From: Mytilus edulis
Taxonomy: Eukaryota; Mollusca; Bivalvia; Mytilida; Mytilidae
DNA length: 64,000 nt
NCBI RefSeq assembly: GCF_963676685.1
Contig: NC_092346.1
Span: 89,748,255-89,812,254, forward strand
Direction of reading: 5' to 3'
The stretch's first letter is position 1, and each line of letters opens with the position of its first letter. The notes below the pieces were generated by a model that was given only the letters and a program-made list of their open reading frames with translations, was not told where the DNA came from and searched no databases. Shown one piece after another: positions 25,465 to 34,680 of this stretch. The position numbers and the translations under genes are program-made.

Positions 25465-26160
25465 TTAAATCTTTTCCAATTTTTCCCAGTCTGCTTTCTT
25501 GTAATTGCATACCTTGTGTGGTGACTGCGTGGCTTTCGAAAGAGAAAGGATTATTAATTCACTGAAAATTATGTCATGGTCTCCTATTGGTGGTAATATA
25601 TCTACTCTGTTTACTAGGGATGGATTTGCCATGCACAGTAGATTAAGTGTGCGGTCATTTCTTGTTCGTTTGTCTTCTACCTGTGTGAGATTGTGATCTT
25701 GTAATATGTCTAATAGGTGTTGATGAAGAGATGGATCTGCTTTGCATGGTATTACTGATGAATCTGACCATTCAATATTGCCTAAATCTAAATCGCCACT
25801 GAGTATGATATTTGCACTGGCTATGTTGAATATCCTATTTAGTGAGGTACTAAGGTGTTCTAGTGATTCCTCTTCGTCTGATGGCAAGCTCCAAGATAGG
25901 TGGTTATTTTTTATTGATTTACAATCTGTGTCTAGTTCAAGCACATTTGATGTAGTCAGTGTGTTAGTGATTGTGTTGGAGTAGTACACCTCCATAGCCA
26001 TCTTTCCTGTTATTTAGTCTAGAGGGTGAAATATATTCATATGCTGGTGTATCACTTGAAAGCCAGGTTTCATTACCATAGATTACATCAGGTTTGCATC
26101 AGTATATTATCTTATCAAGTTCTGGATTGAAATTAATAGTGAGTACTCGAAGAGGTTGGA
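25465..26160 (-). pseudogene. Broken non-LTR retrotransposon endonuclease fragment
   Basis: A 178-codon minus frame (25465-26001) contains ILSGDLDLGNIEW, TLNLLCMANPSLVNRVDILP and a GDHDIIFSE motif, as in the C-terminal half of LINE AP-type endonucleases. The upstream part continues in another frame to about 26155 (LRVLTINF, then GNETWL, the metal-binding Glu region) with an in-frame stop and a shift near 25990. Reverse transcriptase is absent. I read this as a dead, truncated LINE copy. Confidence 0.7.
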
Positions 26161-28825
26161 CTTTACTTTGTTTCTATTCTGCCTTAATGGTTTCAATTTT
26201 TATTTGTGTATTGGGGATGATGTATGAGTAGGTGTTACAAAGTGTTCTAAGTTACGGTTAGGTCTGCGAAGCTATTAAATGTTGCAGTAGTACATTGTTA
26301 AAAAAAATGTAGTAGAAAAGATTGGCATCTGTGACAAAAAATGTTTTATCTATAGGTATAAATATTGCACGCAATTCGGGAATCTGGTGGATAGATGTTT
26401 CATTGACAGTCATACTACATAAACATTCAATAATTATGGTCATAAAAAAAATATTAAAAAAAAAAAACCGTAAATTTGGATGTTTTGGAAATTCATACAG
26501 TTACAACTCCACCATGTCCACTTTAAATAATTATAAATGCACCAAACAGAAATGTTTAGTACCTATGATTACTTTTTTTGCAACAGCGTATCTAATTTAA
26601 AGAAAATATATGTGCGTATTGTAGTGAAATGAAAATTAAAAGGTAAATTTTAGTATTTTTTTCATCGATTTCACTATCTTGTATACAAAGATGTGCATCT
26701 ATTTTAAGAATTTAATCAAATAATTTTATTTTCATTTTAAGAAAAGTTCATCATGTCAATCAGTAGCTGTTGAATTAAAATCTATCACATCGCCCATGTA
26801 CTGTAAAGCTGTTCCTTGTCCTATCGAACAACCAAAAAGATAAAACACTTCCACTAGAAAGAGACAAAAACACGTGACAAAATACTGTTTCTTTTATAAA
26901 AAGGTCAAAAGTAAGCACAGTTGTTGAATATTTGTTTAATTTTGGAGGTATAATTCCAATCTATTAAATAGCATGTATTCATCATATGTTGTACAAATAT
27001 TTCTAGATGTACGGTGGATCAACTGAGCACTGATTATGTCCAATGCCATTAATATTCTAAAAGCTTATTCCTTAAAATCATTATTATATATAAGAATTAT
27101 CAATTGAAAAATTATGAAATTCATCGTTTTACTGTCACCAGAAATCACAGACAAATTCGTTGCAATGTTTGTGCTACAATTTGCGACTATTTCAGAACTA
27201 GTGTTTTGAATTAATAATTAATATGTTATCAATGTTATATCAACTTATTTTAGTAACAACAAGCCATTTTGTTGAGAACATTTTATTCCGATACTTTCGA
27301 GATTACTTCCCTGATTCAGCTAGACACATACTATACACAGTTGTAATGTTAATAAATGGGCTGCCTGACTCTATTAATACAGAAATTACCTTTTCTACCT
27401 TACAGTTACAAACATCCCAGTATAAACATATATTGTTTTACTAGAATGCATTTTTTAATGACGTCAATTCATAGTTCTTGAAACTGTGAAAATTCGAGGT
27501 TATGATATTATTCTTGTGTATAGAAGACCTTAACATTGTCAAACATCGACGGGTTCAGAAATTTTAAAGGATAGGATCAACATATCGTCAACCCTCTGTA
27601 TATAATTAACTTTCATCTAGAAGGGATTAAGTTGTTTAGCTTGACCCTTATGTCTAGTGATGCAAAGGAGGACATGGCATCAGTGCTTTAAGCGGCTCTG
27701 GCAGCGGTGATTCAAGAGCAAACCCGCGCCCCTAAAGAATGTTCAGCACATATAGAAGAATAATGACGATTGTTAAGTTTGCTTGTCGTCAGGCAGCAAA
27801 CATCCCGTGCATATTCAATAATAGAACGAATTAACAATAAATCCAGTAGGTAGGTCCCCAATGAAATCCCAAGTATTTGTGTGTTTATAATTACATTCAT
27901 TACATTCAAGCAGACTCCAGCATTCGACATATGTTTACTGCTGGAAGGGTTGTCACATTTTCATAATCTAATCCACCCATTGTCGTCAGTTTCACACAAG
28001 ATAAAGATGTGTCATGTTTTATTTTTCTTTCTATGTTATATTTTTGGCATTTCCTCTACATTACAGATGGCGTCATTAATATAAGGTGATGAATACAAAC
28101 TTATGAACTCATGGTTCGGCAACCCCAATGAGAACATAAAATCTCTATCACACAATTTAATTAGAAAAGCAAGATCTGGTATATCAGTAAAACTGGAAAA
28201 TAGATACTCCATATTCAGTGTGTGCCTTGAAAATAACAACATGTTTCAAACCAACGAAATATACCCCGGCGGAATGTGCTTTGTGTTTGCACATGCTGAC
28301 AATCAGGGGACAACATTGTCGTTGCTTGATGATATACTGTACTGAAATAATTATATGATATAGAGAATGAAATCAAAATTGCAGAAAATTCATACCAACA
28401 CTTTCTACTGAAGACTTGTGTCATTTTTGGACAGTTTATTCTGGGCATTGTACAAGATCGTGTCCTCATAAACTGGTAAATTGGTGTATGAAATTTTCCA
28501 TGAAGTACAGCTTACTTTCAGAAACTGCGATCATTCTCTTAAACGGTATAGTTCATACTCCTGTTTCCGGTTATTTATAGATATATCATGTTACTTATTT
28601 TTTTCGTAGTTTACATAAAAGCATTTTTTTTTATTGTAATTTGTTTTATGTTGTTGATCCATCGATTGGGATAATACGGCGGGTGGATTGATATCCAATA
28701 AACTTCGGTACATTTAATGTTTATACTATGTGCAGATGGTCATACCGACATTTGACATACTTTTTGTTTTGTTTATCAATGTCCCTTAACTTCGACACTG
28801 ATTTGATTTACTATCTGTTTTGGTT
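26161..28825. other. Gene-poor AT-rich intergenic region
   Basis: Only short frames without recognisable domains (for example plus strand 28103-28345). I see no exon-like conservation and no structured RNA. It could hold undetected short exons. Confidence 0.4.
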
Positions 28826-29180
28826 CGAGCATCAATGACGAGCTTTGCTAAGAAGAAACGCGTGTCCGTCCGACTTAATTATAAGCATGATATTGTTGTT
28901 AAGTCTTTACAACCACTGCATTGGTCGATGCAATTTCGTGTATATAACTGAAGGAACAATCATCTCAATATTTTCAAGACTTAAATGCCAACATGAAATT
29001 TCATTGTAGCGGTCATTTCTGTTCATAGAAGGCCAGCTGAGGACCACCTACGGGTGCGAGATTTTCTCGCTGTGTTATAGACCCATTTGTGGCTTTCGGC
29101 TGTTGTCCACTCTTTATAGTCGGGTTTGTTGTCTCTTTGCCATATTCCCCGTTTTTATTCTCAATTTTAATATTTCATTT
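28826..29180 (+). repeat. Decayed relative of the ribozyme repeat plus another dispersed repeat
   Basis: GAGCATCAATGACGAGC and GAAGAAACGCGTGTCC, then CTTAATTATAAGCATGATAT and a segment with GGTCGATGC, align in order with the 4019-4388 element. The catalytic core is destroyed: the CTGATGA position reads ATGACGA after an A. From about 28980 the sequence changes to a family with CAGCTGAGGACCACCTACGG and GTTGTCTCTTTGCCATATTC. The latter 3' end is the inverse of the one at 46425-46460. Confidence 0.45.
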
Positions 29181-29373
29181 CAAAACATTATAGTTAGATC
29201 CCCATATATAGGTGACCTTATACAGATTTGACACAATGTTAAAGATGTTTTCTTTTTTTATTTCCTGAATTTGTATCACAACTGTCTATACTGGTGAGTC
29301 TTGTCTAACTGTTCTGTTGTACTTATTTATTAACCGGATCATTTATAACTTTCTTCAACCCAACAACATATTT

Positions 29374-29530
29374 AATGAATGGCTATTATTTATTTTGAAT
29401 TCATTGAACCATAAAACTAATTTTTGACTCTTCACATTGAATAATCCGCGAAGCGGATTATGTAAAATGTGAAGAGTCAAAAATTAGTTTTATGGTTCAA
29501 TAAAATCAAAATAAATTATTGCCATTCATT
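29374..29530. repeat. 157-bp near-perfect palindrome (foldback/MITE)
   Basis: Arms of about 70 bp are inverse to one another: AACTAATTTTTGACTCTTCA on the left, TGAAGAGTCAAAAATTAGTT on the right. The centre is AATCCGCGAAGCGGATT. It lies 55 bp from the retrotransposon LTR. Confidence 0.85.
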
Positions 29531-29585
29531 ATAAATAAATTTCTATAAAAAATAAGGCCCAAAGAACTTTTTATATTATATATAT

Positions 29586-31068
29586 TGTAACGTTTTCGCT
29601 CGGTGTTGCTATAGCGTTTTCGTTACCCTGAAGTGAAACTCTGACCCACTGACAAAACTAGACAATTAGCCAGACAAACTAATTCTCCACAATAAATACT
29701 GTTTCAAATGACTGCTCCCTTGGGTTAACTCAACCCTGTAATCCAATAGGTATATTTAAAGATGCGTTGTTTCAGAAGACAGAAATAAATAATTCGTTTC
29801 AAGTTAATGATTTAATGAAGTGTTACTATGATCAGTTATATATATATGTCATTCAAACAATTTCAATATTGTATATCTTTTTACATTAGATCAACACAAT
29901 AAATAACACTTAAATAGTATGCAAGCTAGTGAGTACTCTGGTCAAGTTCTATATACACATGTATTAAATAAACAATCTTATTAACAAATAATTATAGAAA
30001 TCTCTATAATTATATAAGTGATGCCGACTTCTCAAATGTATAAGTTGCGACTCCGGGTTTTACTGTACTTTTTGTGAATATTCGAATTCTATATATGTAA
30101 AGAATCGTTAATAATTGCAGTTTCTATACTGTTGGTATATCGAGTAAATAATACAAGAATAACTTTAACTGTTACTTTCTCTGAAGAAAAACTCTATTGA
30201 CGTCTTATTAAAAGCGACCTTAAGACTCGAGACCGCGTCGGTGAGTCTCTGTATAAAATATGGAATATTTTATATTTTCTGACTTTTCTGTACTTTTCAG
30301 TATATAACTTTTTGTACGTCTAATGATCTCTAATCTCTAGAGTCCCTTATAATATAAATTTATAAAGCTATGTTTTACATAAAGTAAAACTCTGACAAAA
30401 TATTTCCTAACCTTTTAAAGTGCAAGACTCAAATTGTAAGTTACAGTGCAGAAAGGATTTATTATTAGGCTTGTGATTGTAAGCAACCTTTTGCCACGGT
30501 AGTCCGATCACGACTAACGCGTTCAATGGTAGTGCAGTATATATACAACAAAAAAGACTTGAAAGACTTCATATTGACGTCAAAAGCGACTCGAAAGACT
30601 CTATTTCAACGTAATATTGCCGTTCACGACAGTGCACTTTGACGGTTTACGGTAAAGCGACTCAAGTAAACATGGCGGACATTACAAGGAAAAAGAGAGA
30701 CTCTGAGTCTCTAGAAACTTGACCAGGTTAACTAATTCACTCAATATAAATATATATAGAGATTAAAACAACATAATACAATCATCAACAAATATATAAA
30801 GGTAGGTCCAGTATAAGAAAATTCTGTATTTACACTGTACAAAAATAAATAGAAAGGCGACTCAGTTTCAGGGAGGACTTGACGTTATATTTATCTTTGC
30901 TCAAGTTACTGTTCATAATAAATATCCAAGATAACTTATTCTAATAAAAAGAAACATATTTAAAAATTTATAAGTATCCAATACGGTTAAACAGAGATTT
31001 AATCTGATAAAAAGTGAAAAGGGGGAGGGGACTCAAACTGTTGAACAACGAGGCCGAAATCCGTTACA
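29586..31068 (-). repeat. 3' LTR of the Gypsy element
   Basis: 1483 bp, bounded by TGTAACG and CCGTTACA, which form the short TG...CA inverted termini. It contains a palindromic CRE TGACGTCA (30575-30582) and three GCGACTC motifs (30586, 30657, 30857). Identical in length to the LTR at 38174-39656. Confidence 0.97.
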
Positions 31069-31082
31069 TTGCCCCCTTCTTT
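31069..31082 (-). other. Polypurine tract
   Basis: Minus-strand AAAGAAGGGGGCAA abuts the 3' LTR directly. This is the standard plus-strand primer position of LTR elements. Confidence 0.9.
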
Positions 31083-31426
31083 AAAAAATTGTCCGACCTC
31101 GGACAAGTTGATTTACTAAAATATTTTTTTTTAGCATTAATAAATATAATACCTTTATAATACACATTTCTTCAAAATTGAATCAAATAAATACAATAAA
31201 TAAATGCATTTATATACAACTTTGCATATTCTCAACACACAACACTCTAAACTGGAATGAAACATCCAAGTTTCATTAATATTTGTTCTAAATAACCAAT
31301 CCCTTCCCAAACTATCAAAAACTTTTACCCAACCCAAAAATTTTCCTAATTACTCTACCTTAAATATAAATTTTTACATAATAACTAATTTCTAAAAGCC
31401 TATAATTGTCCGAATATAAAACTGTT

Positions 31427-32461
31427 CTAATGATAAAAGTCAAAATCCATGTATTCTTCCTCTATGTCCAGCTCTAGTTCTTCTTCTGTGTCTTTTTCCA
31501 TTACCACTCTACAATCTTCTGTTTGGACCTCACTCTCTTTCTTAATAACTCTCCTCGTCTGTGTGGCTGTTGTTGTAAGCACAACACGCTTATCATCTGT
31601 TTGCGTACTGGTTTGTTGAACTTGACGCTCTTCTGTCTGTGTGTCTTCTGACTTCAAAATTTGGAAAGATGGATCTGGTACCCATGTTGCAAACAGTTTG
31701 TAAACTGTCCCATCTGGCAGAATACATATTTCTTCCTTCATCACACATCCATAACCTACTGGCAATACACTGCCTGTATATTTCCCTGTCTTCTTTGCCT
31801 TTTCGGCCACTAGCATGCACTTTGAAGCTTCATATGAACACTGGAAGCGGGAGGGTGGAGCCTGAAATCTGTCTTCAGGACAGACTTCATCTCCAATAGC
31901 TGGCAAAGCCAAATGCCTACTATCCCTCAAAGTAGTAACTATGGAGGGTTCTGGTGTTGGTTTCTCAGGTACAATAGTAGTTTCTTCTCTGGGCTCTTCC
32001 ACAGCCTGTCTTGTAGGAGAGTCAAAAAGATCTACTAAGTTCTTCTTGACAGGTGACACGGAGCTGTAATCCTCAATTCCCAAGGAAATGCTACAAGGAG
32101 ATATTTCTGACAATGGAGAAATGGGTTTAATAGACCTTGTTAATATAGGTGTTGTTGGTGGTGTTACTTCTCTTGGTCTAGTGACTGTGCAACTTTGTCT
32201 TGTATTAAAATTAGAGGTTGTCACTGGTTTTCTTGTTGGAGTTTCTGGGATAATAAGTTCTCTGTTGTTGGTTCTTGGATTCAGAATATGTCTATGGACA
32301 TTCTTTTCATGCTCATTCAGGCGGAACCTCTTACTTGTTGGTACCATGTAAGTGCAAAATCTGCACTGAAGCATCTTCTTAGGATGTTTGTCCCTTACAT
32401 GTCTTGTTAATTGGCTTCTTAGGTTGTACTGAGCACCACAGTGAAAGCAAAAGAAAACCAT
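31427..32461 (-). CDS. Accessory ORF: two C2H2 zinc fingers plus C-terminal TQT cluster
   Basis: 344 codons between pol and the 3' LTR, where retroviruses carry env. It has no signal peptide or membrane segment, so it is not envelope-like. Residues 5-26 form a C2H2 finger (C5, C8, H21, H26); residues 33-56 form a second (C33, C36, H51, H56). The middle is Pro/Ser/Thr-rich (60-180). A more globular part at about 185-265 includes LPVGYGCVMKEE. At the C-terminus four TQT/VQT triplets occur at residues 274, 286, 300 and 312, with 12-14-residue spacing and acidic flanks. TQT is the anchor motif for dynein light chain LC8. Zinc fingers followed by a TQT cluster recall the domain plan of ASCIZ/ATMIN, though I see no clear sequence homology. 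The tail is acidic (EEELELDIEEEY). The frame is intact. A CAG splice-acceptor-like site touches the ATG. Function is inferred only; DNA or RNA binding plus dynein or LC8 recruitment is plausible. Confidence 0.85.
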   Translation of the reverse strand: MVFFCFHCGAQYNLRSQLTRHVRDKHPKKMLQCRFCTYMVPTSKRFRLNEHEKNVHRHILNPRTNNRELIIPETPTRKPVTTSNFNTRQSCTVTRPREVTPPTTPILTRSIKPISPLSEISPCSISLGIEDYSSVSPVKKNLVDLFDSPTRQAVEEPREETTIVPEKPTPEPSIVTTLRDSRHLALPAIGDEVCPEDRFQAPPSRFQCSYEASKCMLVAEKAKKTGKYTGSVLPVGYGCVMKEEICILPDGTVYKLFATWVPDPSFQILKSEDTQTEERQVQQTSTQTDDKRVVLTTTATQTRRVIKKESEVQTEDCRVVMEKDTEEELELDIEEEYMDFDFYH

Positions 32462-32480
32462 CTGAAGTATAAAAATACTG
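32462..32480 (-). promoter_or_regulatory. Candidate splice acceptor for the accessory ORF
   Basis: On the minus strand ATTTTTATACTTCAG ends immediately before the ATG at 32461, so a spliced subgenomic mRNA would begin its reading frame at the junction. The donor is not identified. Confidence 0.45.
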
Positions 32481-32753
32481 TTTTGAGAATATATTCAATT
32501 TCAACATACAGCACAGTTGACCAGTACCCATAATTTTGCTTGCATACTTTGGTAAGTATTTATACTTAAATTTCTGTTTTTCATTTTATTTAAAAAAAAA
32601 TGAAACACATTACTTTTTATTAACACACAGCAATAAACCTCGCTATGATTAATATATATATATGAACACACAAAATGCGTTCTTCATTTATTCAAACACA
32701 TTTACTAGCTTTCAAATTTCAAATACGAATTTGAAACACATTTTATTTATTTT
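32481..32753 (-). other. Spacer between pol and the accessory ORF
   Basis: AT-rich, about 270 bp, no frame. It contains an (AT) run near 32650-32665. Confidence 0.5.
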
Positions 32754-34679
32754 TCAGATTCCAGAGGCAACCACAGTGTTAACAGTATTGTCAGTTCTTT
32801 GATTTTCTTGTTCGTTGACCCAGTTTTGAACATCACCAAAGAATGGTTTAAGCCTATCATGATGCACAATTTGCATTTTAGACGTTGCTGTCTTTTTAAT
32901 TTTATATATCAAATCCGATATAACTTCTATAACAAAGTACGGCCCATCCCAATTCCTTTGTAACTTTGGACTCAGTTTTGGCTTTCGATTAAAAGTATAA
33001 AGCCATACTACATCGCCTGTCTTGTATGTGTTCTCATGTGCCTTAACATCATACTGACGTTTTTGTTTATCACTATTTTTAGAAATATTTTGTCGTGCTT
33101 TAGCAGACACTTTCCATATGCTTTCCTGCATACTTTTAACATAATCATTGTGTGATACTGTTTCGTTGGGATATTCAATTTCTTGGGGGTGGGGACCATA
33201 TATTAAATCAACTGGCAATTGTAGTTCTCTGCCTAGCATAAGCATACTAGGACTAAACTTAGTCGTTTCATGTTCTGATGAGTTGTAAGCCATTAAAGCC
33301 CAGGGAAGTTGCTCATCCCAATCCCTTTGATTTTTGCTGATGTATTTACTAATGGTATTTTCAAGAGTTCTATTGTAACGCTCCACAAGACCATTACTTT
33401 GTGGCCTAAATGATGTAGTCCTTGTTTTGTCAATTTTTAACTTAGCACACAGTTCCTTAAATAAACCAGACTCAAATTGTCTCCCTTGATCTGAGTGCAT
33501 TTGACAAGGTATTCCAAATCTACAGAAGAAATGGTTAACTAAGTTATCAACTATGGTAGTAGTTTCCATATCTGGCATGGGAAAACCTTCTACCCATTTA
33601 GTAAAATAATCTGTTACAATCAAAGCATATTTGTTATTTTTATATGAAATCGGTAAGGGTCCTATTATATCCAAGGCAACTCTTTCCATGGGAGCACCCA
33701 CATTGTATTGTTTCATTTTGCTTTTAGCTTTTCTGGGGGGCTGTTTGCGTGAATTGCAAACAATACAGTTTTGCACCCATTTGGTTATTTCATCTTTATG
33801 ATTAACCCAATAAAATCTATTCTGTGCTCGTGCCACAGTTTTGTGTATGCCAAAATGGCCAACTTGTATGTCATCATGTAACATTTTCATAATATTTTCT
33901 TTCCAGATTTCAGGGACTACGAATTGTAAATTACTTTCTTCAGTGGTACTGTTTATCCACTTTCGGTACAACACATTGTTTATTAGTACAATGCGATCCC
34001 ACTGAGACCAGTATTTCTTAAGTTTTACATCGTGTAAAGCCACATCGGCCCATTCAGGTCTGTTATCATTATCAGACTTGAGACAGAATAAATTGAACAA
34101 CACATTGTCGCTCTTTTGAGCTTCAAACATTTCTTCATTTGTTTTATGCTCATACCACATAGCTGAGTCTGTTTTATTTGAACAAGAGGCCTCTTGAGAG
34201 TCCTGCACTTTTGCCATTCTTAAAAAGTCAACCGTTTCAAAAGTTTCATCAGAATTATCAATTTCTTTTTGATCCTGTTTTGAACAATGATCACAAGGAA
34301 AACATTGTCTGCGAGACAAACCGTCTGCATTACCATGTTGTTTACCAGGGCGGTGACGAATTTCAAAATTATATGTGTTTAAAGTCTCAAGCCATCTGGC
34401 CATTTGACCTTCAGGATTTTTGAACCTGAGAAGCCAGGTTAAAGCTCCATGATCTGTTCGTACTTTAAAATGTGTACCATAGAGATAGTGATGAAAATGT
34501 TTAATGCTTAATATTACAGCCAGAAGTTCTCGTCTTGTTACACAGTATTGTCGTTGCGCTTTACTGAGGGATTTACTGTAATATGCTACTACAACCTCTT
34601 TGCCTTCATGAATTTGAGAAAGGACTGCACCAATTCCGAAACCACTAGCATCCGTATCTAGTATGAATTGTTTTGTCAT
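32754..34679 (-). CDS. Pol, downstream part: RNase H and integrase
   Basis: 641 codons. RNase H comes first (D8 in ILDTDASGFGIG, E51, D76 in RTDHGALTW, D119). The integrase follows: H275, H279, C305, C308 form the HHCC zinc site; D337, D397, E433 form the catalytic triad with D-X35-E spacing. A C-terminal GPY/F-type module (NWDGPYF) is last. The frame is open throughout. It is one nucleotide out of frame with the upstream pol segment, so the ATG at 34679 is unlikely to be a natural start. RNase H normally continues directly from reverse transcriptase. Confidence 0.95.
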   Translation of the reverse strand: MTKQFILDTDASGFGIGAVLSQIHEGKEVVVAYYSKSLSKAQRQYCVTRRELLAVILSIKHFHHYLYGTHFKVRTDHGALTWLLRFKNPEGQMARWLETLNTYNFEIRHRPGKQHGNADGLSRRQCFPCDHCSKQDQKEIDNSDETFETVDFLRMAKVQDSQEASCSNKTDSAMWYEHKTNEEMFEAQKSDNVLFNLFCLKSDNDNRPEWADVALHDVKLKKYWSQWDRIVLINNVLYRKWINSTTEESNLQFVVPEIWKENIMKMLHDDIQVGHFGIHKTVARAQNRFYWVNHKDEITKWVQNCIVCNSRKQPPRKAKSKMKQYNVGAPMERVALDIIGPLPISYKNNKYALIVTDYFTKWVEGFPMPDMETTTIVDNLVNHFFCRFGIPCQMHSDQGRQFESGLFKELCAKLKIDKTRTTSFRPQSNGLVERYNRTLENTISKYISKNQRDWDEQLPWALMAYNSSEHETTKFSPSMLMLGRELQLPVDLIYGPHPQEIEYPNETVSHNDYVKSMQESIWKVSAKARQNISKNSDKQKRQYDVKAHENTYKTGDVVWLYTFNRKPKLSPKLQRNWDGPYFVIEVISDLIYKIKKTATSKMQIVHHDRLKPFFGDVQNWVNEQENQRTDNTVNTVVASGI

Positions 34680-34680
34680 A

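Noticed and set aside
28103..28345. 80-codon plus frame with mixed composition
   Set aside because: No domain, no splice partners, overlapped by an equally long antisense frame.
31593..32410. Frames overlapping the accessory ORF on both strands
   Set aside because: Shadows of the 344-codon frame, which alone has fingers and ordered motifs.
31427..32461. Accessory ORF as a retroviral-type envelope
   Set aside because: No signal peptide, membrane anchor, furin-like site or extracellular cysteine pattern; it has zinc fingers instead.
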